Below, in pieces: positions 50,601 through 59,800 of a stretch of 64,000 nt of DNA; the first letter of the stretch is position 1, and every line of letters starts with the position of its first letter. The stretch comes from Parelaphostrongylus tenuis (lineage: Eukaryota; Nematoda; Chromadorea; Rhabditida; Metastrongylidae): contig JAHQIW010001271.1 in NCBI GenBank assembly GCA_019055375.1, forward strand, positions 1 through 64,000. The letters are read 5' to 3'. The notes under the pieces are model-generated. The model saw only the letters and a program-made list of their open reading frames with translations, had not been told where the DNA came from and ran no database searches. Position numbers and translations under genes: made by a program.

Positions 50601-50923
50601 TAGGGGACGTCGAGGCTTTCTTGAATGACGGAGCATCCGCTCATTAGGGAAGACAATATCCTATCAAGGATATTATCGCGAACGGCGCCATACATCTTTC
50701 TACCGCATAAGGAGGTCAAGAAACCGTTGTCACAGCCAGTTTAATCGTTGTCTAAGCCACAAAAAAATATTTCCATGGTGAGGCAAAAAATTCAAAGAGT
50801 ACAATAGATATGTAGAACTGTTTGAAATTCTCAGCCCAAGAACTCTACAGTGTAGAATAAAAATACAACTAGAAAAGCTTACCTAATGCTAATCTGCAGC
50901 TGAAAAGAACCGCTGCTTGGCAT
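41675..50923 (-). CDS. CB1 cannabinoid receptor-interacting protein 1-like (CNRIP1 family)
   Basis: Exons on minus: 50923-50883, 49370-49236, 49041-48903, 41830-41675 (TAA); all junctions are GT-AG with matching phases, giving 156 residues (vertebrate CNRIP1 is 164). Exon 1 reads MPSSGSFQLQISI; exon 2 RAENGGDVFYKVDGERFEGG, the family DG-VFYKVDG-RF signature; exon 3 MHLAGCDLHFHSNDPHSGQY with LTEWNTAGIDVCKKGAR; exon 4 FYQKDDSHVNWGQKLDFIQW, matching the FY-HKRDHCQWG region. In vertebrates the protein binds the C-terminal tail of CB1; nematodes lack a clear CB1, so the partner here is unknown and the role should not be transferred. The 7-kb third intron holds F1, tRNA-like and unrecognised ORF-bearing sequence. 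The gene converges on GMP reductase. Confidence 0.9.
41985..42690. repeat. Long-TIR element, family F1, in CNRIP1-like intron 3
   Basis: Left part tctccggataaaaacttcgc, cagtattcattcgtaatctt and ggctacttctctacgtggtc; interior ctggaatcaagaaaagcata and ttgcagtgaaacagcctttc; right part gtcctcgcccagggaacgag and cagataacggaaaagaaccc. Starts about 155 bp upstream (in gene sense) of the last exon. Confidence 0.65.
42691..43342. other. CNRIP1-like intron 3, no feature recognised
   Basis: One 105-codon plus frame (42934-43251) without a recognised domain. Confidence 0.35.
43343..43875 (+). other. Unrecognised overlapping open frames in an intron
   Basis: Two plus frames, 43343-43567 and 43564-43875, overlap by 4 bp and together stay open for 530 bp. 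The second has a balanced composition, an acidic YEDDPYDYFCSIDQYLKF segment and a Cys-rich end CNCNSCKENYWW. No domain was recognised and splice context is unclear. They lie antisense within intron 3 of the CNRIP1-like gene, so a relic of a captured gene or transposon is more likely than a functional gene. Confidence 0.25.
43876..45554. other. No gene recognised
   Basis: The minus frame 44887-44519 (122 codons) lacks a family match. Its opposite strand contains agcgatagccgaaacgtcaa, similar to the gccgaaacgtc motif in the foldback at 35.8 kb, so it may be repeat-derived. Confidence 0.35.
45555..45890. repeat. Palindromic tRNA-like element, copy F
   Basis: Left arm on minus: GCGTTAGCAGTGTAACGGAT, AGAGCACGCGCTCCCGGATA, GAGTGAGGTGCGGGTTCTAG and TCCCGCCTGACGT, then AAGTTCTGTACATCAGTC. 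The ends GCGTTAG/CTGACGT can pair with two wobbles. Right arm on plus: agagcacacgctctcagata, gcgagttctagtcccgccta and aaagtttcgcacatcactc. Core: gctgtcagccgccaaccgtc. The GTTCTAGTCCC B-box variant is shared with the copy at 52 kb, defining a subfamily. Confidence 0.75.
45893..46045. repeat. Small foldback, about 55-bp arms
   Basis: Left arm atttgttttaagatggaatt, gaggcaaaaacgattg and ctacacgagtatcg; right arm cgatactcgtatagcctcag, caatcgtttttgctc and caattccatccaaaacaaat. Loop of about 30 bp. Arms differ by a few bases and small indels. It begins within a few bases of the right terminus of tRNA-like copy F. Confidence 0.75.
46046..48842. other. CNRIP1-like intron 3, no gene recognised
   Basis: About 2.8 kb. 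A 93-codon minus frame at 46410-46129 (KGGYS-like GGYSSFQILLQREGLRQNRP) is coherent but unrecognised and may be an exapted repeat. The rest is AT-rich with short frames. Confidence 0.35.
49371..50882. other. CNRIP1-like intron 1, no feature recognised
   Basis: 1.5-kb intron without a recognisable repeat or gene. Confidence 0.4.
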
Positions 50924-50941
50924 TGATTCCGTGACAGAATC

Positions 50942-50956
50942 GATGCTGTGAAGGGG
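50942..50956 (-). promoter_or_regulatory. Probable spliced-leader acceptor for CNRIP1-like gene
   Basis: On minus, ccccttcacag ends at 50946, leaving a 22-nt leader before the ATG at 50923-50921. Same arrangement as at the GMP reductase start. An unseen 5' noncoding exon is the alternative. Confidence 0.5.
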
Positions 50957-51379
50957 TGTGGTGAAGGACGAAGAGATGTGAGTGCTAGAAGAGAGTTAGT
51001 AAGGAAGTGTAGTGATGAAAGTAAGTTAGGCATAGCCGAAATCCCCTGAGAAGAAAGTTACCGTAAAATCCTCTTGTTTCCATCATAGGATTTGTTTATT
51101 GCACTCCATTGACTTCGCCTTCAGTTGCTGCAGTTGTAGATGGGTTTGCCACGACCCAAAATCTTTGCGCGTATCTCTAACGCATTAGAGGTGTTATATA
51201 CGAAGTTAGTAGATTAGAAACTATATTCTGTCTTGCAATTTTTACTATTTCTATCTATTAACAATAAATTGTATTTTGGTCTTTTTATCGTATTTGATGC
51301 CATGCAACAGCTCATGATGGCCAGATTCTAAACATATAAGTCATTTCGATTCTTGGAACTATATAAAAGTTTCTCTACT
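50957..51379. other. No gene recognised
   Basis: Intergenic sequence upstream of the CNRIP1-like gene. No clear core promoter was identified. Confidence 0.4.
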
Positions 51380-51760
51380 TTACAGTGAATTTAGGTCCTT
51401 TGTCACATCATCAACATTGGCAAAGCGGTTTCTGGCCAAGGAATGTTGCAAAGGCCTGAAAAGATAGTAACCATCTGTAGCAGCATCTGAGTTATACGGT
51501 GGGACGATTCTAATGTTGCCACCCTAATTCTTAAGTTTTTCGCAATGTCAGACGCGCCATATGTAGACGAGCGTTGTCCTGACGTTGCTTCAATAAAGCT
51601 GTAGAAGCCGCTTTTGACGTGCTGATGTCGCCTTCATGAAACTTTCAAAACTATCCTTTGTGTAGTTCGCAGACCAACCGCCTTCTGGTTAAGTGCTCAA
51701 CAAGTTTTGGGTCGCTCTGGTGACAGAATGACCCAAGTGGAGTGTTCAAGAGACGGTCAC
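51380..51760 (-). mobile_element. mariner transposase relic (catalytic and C-terminal region)
   Basis: Minus frames give LLKQRQDNARLHMARLTLRK, the mariner motif around the second catalytic Asp (family form HDNARPHVA), then after a frame change VPPYNSDAATDGYYLFRPLQ, matching the PPYSPDLAPSDYHLF-SLQ block in which the third catalytic Asp lies. Here the SPDLAPSD stretch is degraded. At least four stops or frameshifts. No inverted termini seen. Confidence 0.75.
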
Positions 51761-51969
51761 GATTTTGAGTTGAAGTGTTCATTCCAAAGTAAAAGAAAAT
51801 TTCGTACAATTACAAAAAATAAAATGATTTACATATTTCGAGTTTCGAAATCACAAAGTTTCGAATGACATCAAACGTAATAGAAAGACAGAGAAATAAA
51901 TTTTTTGTGAATAAATAAAAATATCAAATGGAATTATTTTTACTTAACCGCTTTAGAGGTTGGAGAGAG

Positions 51970-52090
51970 TGATGTGCAGTTTGGGCGGCAATAGTGTAAC
52001 AGGTAAAAAAACGCGCTTCCGGATAGAGTGAGATGAGGATTCTAGTCCCAGCTGACGCGAAAGTTTTGCACATCACTCAACATTATTGGA
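51970..52090 (+). repeat. tRNA-like arm, copy I
   Basis: One plus arm: gcggcaatagtgtaacaggt, gcgcttccggatagagtgag, gaggattctagtcccagctg, then gcgaaagttttgcacatcac and tcaacattatt. Same subfamily as copy F. No inverted partner next to it. Confidence 0.65.
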
Positions 52091-53424
52091 TAAAAAGAAA
52101 AATAACAAAAAAATACGACAGAACGTAGTTTCGACCTGATATCATTGTTTTACATATATGAACATCTCCTATAACAACAGAGTAAACCTGGACCTATTAT
52201 CAAATGTTCCAAAACATTCAAAATTGCTTTTTACTTTTGAGCTGAGGCTGATTAGTTAATTGAGAAGAGCTTTTTTAATCACACATCGCATTCATGTTGT
52301 TTGAAATTCACGTTTAAAGTATAAAATTGCTCGACGTTGGTGAGTCCCCTGCGAATGAGCCATCGAATCGAGCCATTTGAATGCATAGTTGGCATATACA
52401 ATGACTTACTAAAGTCCAATGACAAAACACGTAGAGCTTCGGTCTTAAACAAGTCTGCTTCCAATTTGTCTACGTTGGACGGATAGAATGCGAAATTGAA
52501 TGAATTCCGCAATTGTATTAGGGAACACCTCTGACCATGGCGGTACAGGTGGACTACATGCTATAGATTGCGAATTAGCGTTCCCTCTGTAAGTAACTTT
52601 TATTTTAACAAAATCCACTCATGAAAAAGATGTGAACATATTGGAGAGCTAAGACTAAAAATGTGACATTCTCACTTTACCCCAAAATATACATCGAGAG
52701 ATCCAAGTTGAGTGAACGATTATACAACTGTCACGATTTTTACTGCTTTCTTTTTTTTTTACAGCTTTCCAGGAATCCCGCAATAAACAAAATCAAAATT
52801 AAGTGATCTACCGGAAAAGATTGTATTCGTTTTCTTTCCGCACTCTGGTCATGGTTCACAATGAATTTCTCAAATTATGGCAAGGGTCACCGATATAAAT
52901 GAGGAGAACGGCCAACTGAACTATTGAACTTAATCGAGCACATGTCTAGTGCTTGAAATTTCTAAGATGTACAAGACCCGTCATCACAACTTTACTGCGC
53001 GGGTTCTAAGAAATCCCATGTGTTTCCTCGCATTCATCCTTCACAAATATCTGCGAATACTTCAGTGCTGCTTTAACTGCTGCTTCAGGAATTCGTCTTC
53101 TTTATGAAAGTCGCATCATACTGTTCGAGGCGTTTCCTCTTCCAATCTCAAAGGTAGCTGAACTAAGGCGCTCTCTATAATGTTTGTTGATTGACCGCAA
53201 TTACTGAGGGAGGGAACCGGACCACCGAACTACTTACAATCTGATTTCCAGTGCTTCACTAACCACTGCGCTAGCCTGTTTGCAGTTGAAAGATATTCAC
53301 ATAGAAAACGTGATACCAGCATACTTCGGATCGTATGTGTAGGATGGTTCATAATAATTATTGCTTACCGAGATTTCAATCGCTACTGATTGATCAATCA
53401 TGATTAGTTGATTAATTGAACAAT
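52091..53424. other. No gene recognised
   Basis: The minus frame 52512-52279 (NSFNFAFYPSNVDKLEADLF) has protein-like composition but no recognised family and no splice partners. A weak reversed tRNA-like trace (ttcactaaccactgcgctag) is at 53253-53275. Confidence 0.35.
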
Positions 53425-53830
53425 CGTCAAAAGGTCGATGCAAGGAATATTCCGTATTTCGCAAATGAGAAAAAGGATCCGAAGTTCTGACCTACGTCAG
53501 CAGTTGAATATCAAAGATGCCGTTTTATAGGCCAAATATCTAAGTTAAAGTAGGCCGTGCACGTATGCACTTTAACGACAACCAACGGATGAGAGGCATT
53601 ACCGATTGGACTCCTCGGAATCTGAAGCGCTCCACAGTAAGACCACCGACCCAGTGGTCCGATATGTTCACGAAGAGCCTAGAAGAAAGATATGATAATC
53701 AACGAATTCCTAGAGCGACAAAGACCCACTGAGCTACCAGTGCACGCGGTAGGGAAGTATGCAATCATTGGTGGGGCCCACTTGAGTCACTTGGCGATCA
53801 ACAGAACAGCTGGTGATACAGGTGATTCCA
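53425..53830 (+). mobile_element. RTE family 1, 3'-end fragment
   Basis: Colinear with 62695-63095: begins aaggtcgatgcaaggaatat, contains gcaaatgagaaaaaggatcc and gaagaaagatatgataatca, and ends at the family terminus cgatcaacagaacagctggt plus gatacaggtgat. Only the last 130 or so codons of the polyprotein are represented, with frameshifts. Confidence 0.85.
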
Positions 53831-54004
53831 ATTGATAGACTACATTGGATAAGTTTTTCTGTGTTGAAATTATACCACATTTGTATTACCATGCCTTGGC
53901 TTGAGTTTTCTTTTCTTGGTGGACAGGTAAAAAAGGACAAAGACTTTGGAGTTGATGAATCACTATGAAGCGCACCACATAACCTACCTCAGTAGGTATT
54001 GTTA

Positions 54005-54110
54005 GTGCTTATTGAATGCATATCTGGCCCATACAATGACTCGCCGTGGTCAACCGATATATCAAGTCGTTACAGCTGCCCTCGTAGGCAAATCTGTTCA
54101 CCGATTTTCA
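54005..54110 (-). mobile_element. SINE family S2, tail fragment
   Basis: Begins with the reverse of the family tail (gaatgcatatctggcccata, caatgactcgccgtgg) and continues through a diverged body. The tRNA-like head is absent. Confidence 0.5.
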
Positions 54111-56309
54111 AGCCCCGAAGGCATGGCAAGTTTCATTAGTTCAGAAAACGGGTTAAATCAGCAACCACATGAGTATGCTAAGCACTTCGCCACACATGTA
54201 CCCTAATCAAACAAATCCTAGGATTTGTTAGAAATGATTAAAAAATTTTGACTGTGAAACTGAAGCGTATTCGGTACACTTCTTCAGTCCGTTCATGATC
54301 ACCTCGCAAAACTTCGATAGAGCCTTGTAAGAAGTAGCAATGGCGATACAAATGAATTCTTCACAGATGCGCTCTTTAATGAGAAACATAAGTTGTGATC
54401 GAATCCAATCATCGCATAGATATGATTGAATTGGACCTATCATAGAATGAAAGTAGTGCCTGCTTTTGCACTTATACGGTTAATCATAACAAGGATAATG
54501 ATATTCTAGGCAATTTCCACTTCCAACGACAATTTCCGTCATGAGAATTGAATAATTACATGTAAGGAATGAGAGTTCCTATCTTATGGATTAGCAGAGG
54601 GACGCAGAATTTCCTTTTAGCCACAATCTCCAGAACTTCTTTTTTTCTAATCTCCCCCAATGTTCAAATTCACTCATGAGATCCACTATATGTAGTTGCC
54701 ACGTTAACGAAACGAGTACGATGTTTAGCACATTTCGTTTGCCCAAACTACAGAACAAGCGCTGTTCTGCTCCGTTAATTTATTGAGTCTATGTTTAGTT
54801 CTTCCTTGTTCTTTTGAACATTTCCAATGGCTAGGGCTTTTCGCCGCTTCGCTTATAAGTGGTGAAGTGATATGTCTGATAGATAAAATGAGACAAACAA
54901 ATGATTATGGAAATTCGGTTAGAGAATGAAGTGCTCAAAGTTAGCACACAAATGAATGACTTACAGAGTATACTTCAAGAAGTAATGCGCATAACATTTC
55001 AACGCCTTCTCCCTCGATCACAATGAATTAATCAAATACAAATTATGTAGCTACCTCTTGTAAACTGAACAGTCTAAACAAATATATCGATTCTCCACGC
55101 TGAGCGCAAGTGAAGGTCGGCTAAATAACGTACACCTGTATATCTTTACTTTCTGCCAATCATCGAATTAGTGAAGAGCGGCTGCCAGTGGGTTTTTATT
55201 TGTCATTGTTACGTGCAAGACTAGTCAAGTGAGGTCCTCCTCGTTCTCAAAACTCTTCATGTAACATACATTCTTTTCAGGATCTTCGTGGGCAACTCTG
55301 ATCATTATAGCAATGCACCTTGCAATCCTTGGACGGCTTCTGGCCACCAGTTATCGTCTTGACAGGAGATGTATTCGGTCCAACAAATTTTCGACTGTGG
55401 TGCACACATAAAGATCTTCAATGTTCAAGGCGTAGCATGTGTTCCCCTCTATAACTAACGTGAAAATTCCAGTATTGTCATCCAGAAACTTCACCAAATC
55501 AATTATCTTTTCATATACCAACTTATTTTCCATCATGTACGTCTTCTCTTCGAAAAAAAAATTAAAATACTAGCAAAAAGCGAGTTTTCTCTGTCCCGCG
55601 TATGATGTCCTCGGCGCTCATTCAATTTCTACAAACTCATTACTTCTTCAAGTTCAGTCTAGACTAAGGTCGCCCATCATATTGACTTCTTCATCTATAT
55701 AAACATAGCTGCGTTATTCCATATTCATTCCCTTCAGCGTGCATGTGGACATCAGGAATGTGTTACTCGCGACACTGTCTTTTCTTCAAATTAAGACGTG
55801 GACCAGTCTCTTCACAGACATTTGTGAGACTAGGTAACATTTCTTCTACTCAGAGAAGACTTGATTATATTATGCAGTATTGTCAACAATGTAGAAATGG
55901 CATGTGTATTTGAAAAGAATGAAATGTTATTAGGCTATAATGGATGAATTACAACGTAATTATATTTCCCTCTACTCAAATATGTACTCGATTTCTGCCG
56001 TAAACAACCAGGCAAAAGCAGCTATTGTGGTATTAGCTTCTTTACTGATTTTATTAACATCAAAGTTATTGAGATTTGTAAAGATGGAACTAAAAAGAAT
56101 GGCACTACTTTATTACATTGTCTAAATGAGATCAGTCAAATTGTGAGATCTGCTATTTCTGAGGATGGAATACTAGATTAACGAAATGATATGCACGAAA
56201 TTCGCAAAAAAAAAAAACAAAGTGCAAGAATAACGATTTCCTAAATTGATGCGTCCCAAGTAAAGACTAATGGAGGATGGTGATAGATACAAGTGATCAA
56301 TAAAAGTAT
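54111..56309. other. No gene recognised
   Basis: Two short frames (55536-55351 minus, 55940-56125 plus) have no recognised domain. The plus one has a hydrophobic stretch KAAIVVLASLLILLTSKLL but no supporting context. Confidence 0.35.
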
Positions 56310-56474
56310 TTGTTACATAAATAACTTAGAGAATTGAGTGGTGAGCAAAAACACGGCCTCAGGCGGGAATCGAACCCGCGTTCGAAACGGATGAATCGGA
56401 AGAAACGCGGGTTCCATTCCCGTCTGAGGCCGTGTTTTTGCTCACCACTCAATTCTCTAAGTTATATATGTAAC
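56310..56474. repeat. Near-perfect foldback of tRNA-like arms, copy G
   Basis: Left arm tgttacataaataacttaga, gaattgagtggtgagcaaaa, acacggcctcaggcgggaat, cgaacccgcgttcg; right arm aacgcgggttccattcccgt, ctgaggccgtgtttttgctc, accactcaattctctaagtt, atatatgtaaca. Arms of about 70 bp around a loop of about 22 bp. The arms keep the T-arm and 3' acceptor half of the tRNA-like module (GCGGGTTCGATTCCCGC and CTGAGGC) and the outer terminus, and pairing extends past the terminus into what looks like flanking DNA. Confidence 0.85.
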
Positions 56475-56820
56475 ATCATAACACTGCGAAATAAGCAGTA
56501 GAAATACTATAATTTCGAAGTATTATAATAACAATAGCTGTCAGCTTAACGGGATCTATGAAGCGAAATCGCATATCCGACCAAACCTGTTAAAGGCCGG
56601 TGGCTGATAGCTAACACACAGATGTTGAATAATTAGTGATCGGGCATATGTGCCTCAGTGGTGTAGTGGTTAGAGCACGCGTCCCCGGATAGGATGAAAC
56701 GCTGGTTCGATTCCCGCCTGAGGCCGTGTTTTTGCTCACCACTCAATTCTCTAAGTTATGTATGTAACATCATAACGCTGCGAAATAAGCAGTAGGAATA
56801 CTATAATTTTGAAAGTATTT
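56402..56820 (+). repeat. Direct duplication of tRNA-like arm plus flank
   Basis: 56402-56524 and 56697-56820 are direct repeats: gaaacgc(g/t)ggttc, ttcccg-ctgaggccgtgt, ttttgctcaccactcaattc, tctaagttat-tatgtaacat, gctgcgaaataagcagtag and aaatactataattt. Only a handful of substitutions separate them. The second repeat ends 5 bp from the stop codon of the coiled-coil gene, so both copies lie in its 3' flank or UTR. The interval between holds the core of copy H. Confidence 0.85.
56652..56724 (+). tRNA. tRNA-like sequence (73 nt), probably SINE/element-borne, not a functional tRNA
   Basis: Folds as a 73-nt cloverleaf: acceptor GCCTCAG/CTGAGGC (7/7 pairs), D arm GTGT..GCAC with GG in the loop, anticodon stem CGTCC/GGATG, T arm GCTGG-TTCGATT-CCCGC (one mismatch). 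Box A and box B positions fit RNA polymerase III. Against a working tRNA: loop CCGGATA has C instead of U at position 33, the nominal anticodon GGA would be serine but the long serine variable arm is absent, and the same sequence recurs as the arm of a repeat family. It lies antisense to, and just beyond, the coiled-coil gene 3' end. Confidence 0.5.
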
Positions 56821-56824
56821 GTAT

Positions 56825-59800
56825 TTAGGTCGAAAGCAATCTTTTCAATCGCTCCTCCAGCTTCTGATTTTCCTTTTTGAGAGAACTCCATTTCATTCTG
56901 AAAACATTGCTGTTTAATTTGTGTGAAGAAGAAGATATCCAAATGATATATATTACTTGTTCTCCTTCCTTTCCACTGTTAATTGATTGAGTAGCAATCT
57001 TCCTTCCTCTCTAAGGGTACTAATCAAGAGACTCTGATCCGTCAACAATCGCTGGACTTCTCAAACACAATCAAAATTAAAAGTATTGATAGGGATGAAC
57101 TGGAAAAAGGGACTGCTATACTCACGATCTTCGTCAAGAGTTTCAATTTGACTTCGCATCAGCTGAAAAAGTAACACTCACATCATGTCAAAAAAGGAAA
57201 TGAAAACGATGAAGACGTCTAATCAGGCGACTCCAAAGAAGTTCAAAAACCAACCTTTTTCCGGAGAGCAGCATTTTCCTCTACAAGTGTCGCCACATGA
57301 CATTCGGCTGTTTTACACTCATTACGTAATTTCGCTACCTCCGTAGACAGTACATCGCAATGTGCTTGTAAATGGTTCGATCGGTGAGTCAAAACCTCAA
57401 TCAAACTACTCAGTTCGGAGGAAGTACTTTCCTTATCGTCCAAAAGAGCTGAAAAATTTTGGAGATGTTGGAGATAAAACATGATACAAAAAATAAAATA
57501 ACCATTAGCTCATTGTTAACAACACGGTCTGACAGCATTCACACCACACATGAGAAATTTTTGGTTAATTTTAAACATCTAAAACTCATACCACTCGATC
57601 GTAGATGTTTACTTGTAACAAAATACCAGTGCTAAGACGCAGAAAAAATTGAAGAATTTTTAAATCAGAAAAAGTTCTAAATCCCACAGTTGTATTTGAT
57701 ACGAAGTTCAGCCAATTCTTTGACTGTATCTTCAAGCTTCGAGGAAAGTGAAGACACTGCGACCGCTTTTGCATTACTGCATGCATCGATTTCACTTTGA
57801 AGCTAAAACTAAGACTTTTGCAGGTTCCATCACTATGCTTCTGACGACGACTACTTGAACCAAACAAAGTATTTTTCATAAGCTAACCATAAACAATAAT
57901 CAAAACAATGCGATATTTCAGACAATTAACCTGCTCAATCCTCATTTTCTGGAAATTGATATCAGCTTGTAGATTGGACGAAGAGCGTCGTTCACGAAGC
58001 AAGTCGAATTCAAGCTAAAAAATTATTCTCGAAAAATGTTCTGGCTAAAAGTTGTTGTGATGGCATCATCAGAGCAGGCCAGAAATCAGTGAAGTGAATG
58101 AAGAGAAATGGACAATGCTAGTCGCTTATAGTGCAGTTTGAAAACATAGGTTGAAACTTTTGCAATCAATGGCAGTCAAGCCTCAATGCCTCGCGTTGAT
58201 GCCTCATGGCATTGAGCGTTCCTAGATGGAAAACCACGATATACAGCAACTGATTCATCTCTCTGAGTGTTACAATAGGAGAAAAAATTGATACATCAGC
58301 AAACCAGGCCCTCAGTAAATCACGAAACGGAGGTACCTACACGTACAACGGATCTTACTTACTGATACACCATTACTGGCATGCATGACGAAAAAAGATG
58401 CTTAGAAAAGATACTCATCTTTCTCATCTCACTTGACTATTTCTCATTTTTCAACTTACACGATGACCGTTCCTCTGCCAGAAAACAGAAGAAAACGAAG
58501 TTTTCGATCAATTCGAAAGAGATCTGCTCCTCAATCACTTGATTAACCCTTTGCGGAAGCGAGGGTTACTTTAAACCATCAGGCTTTCAGAGATCTTTTT
58601 CGCTCAACTGAGCTTTCCTGTTAGGATTTCAGTACTTATTCAAAAGCTCAAATCTTGGCAGTTTTAACACTGTGATTAGTTTCAGAAAAACAGTTTAACG
58701 CTGCAGCAACGAAAACAAAATTACGTTTCATACTAGGAAATTTCTGCACACAAGAGAGTCATAGCACAAATACTTTAGGAGCGTTTAGAGGAAAATAGGT
58801 AGCATCAGAAAAATACAAAAACTTAAGCTGTTTCCAAAACGAAGAAAAAAGTCCTTCCTATTTAACGAAAACCGACCGACTGCCTTTCGCTCTCAGAGGG
58901 TCAAACAAAGATTAGTACCACTAATTGGTCAACTAACGAAGACTATCTCTGTACGCCTAGTAAGGATGCACACAAAGAAACGAGTTAGGAGCAGAAATTC
59001 TAATGCAGACCTCATGCAACCTACTGAGATCACAGAACTAAGAGATTCACGAATTTGCCCTATTCAATAAAAGTATAAAGGATAAAGGATAGATCTATCG
59101 GCGTATATCAATCCCTGAGGGATTCGCCATGCATTCGTTCAAATTTCTAACTTCGTTTGAGGTGATATAATGCATATCTGGCCTTTACAAAGACTCGCGG
59201 TGGCCTCCAATGAACCAAGTCAGTGCTGCATATCATCCCAGACAAGTCTGAGACCAGTCTATAACCAGCTTACCGACCCCGGAGAGAAAGATGGCTTAGT
59301 GAGGCACGAGCGCGAAATCGAACAATTAACCTCATGTGCGGCGCAGAGCAGCTCTAACCACTGCGCCACAAGCGCTCATGAGCTCTATTCAACAGTGGTG
59401 AGAGAACCTATTCATTCTTCAAGTGCCACACAAAAGGACAGACATTTCAGACCTACAATTGGGTTGAAAGATAGATTATGCTCAAAGAATTAAGTCATAG
59501 GAGAACGAAACGGACCCGAATACAACAAAAAAGGACGCGAACGATAGAAAAAAATCTGTCGTGGGATGAAGAACAAATCGTAATGGTGGGTTCGCTATAT
59601 TGAGAAGATTACACCTTAAATATGCCTATGACGCTTAGTAGATATGATATAAGACGTAGATTGAATAACGTATATGATACCTAAAGTGATATAAGCAATG
59701 CTCATGGAAGTTGCTGACTACCTGAAAGATTTGAAAGTCCGCGATTGACACATGGAACCTTTGTACAATTGTGTACGGATATCAACGATGATCCACGGAC

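Noticed and set aside
56652..56724. Functional tRNA-Ser(GGA)
   Set aside because: No long variable arm, C33 instead of U33, T-stem mismatch, and the sequence is an arm of a repeat family.
56310..56820. CRISPR-like array from the repeated gctcaccactcaattctc units
   Set aside because: Only three units in mixed orientation with unequal spacing, in a eukaryotic sequence; a foldback plus duplication explains it.
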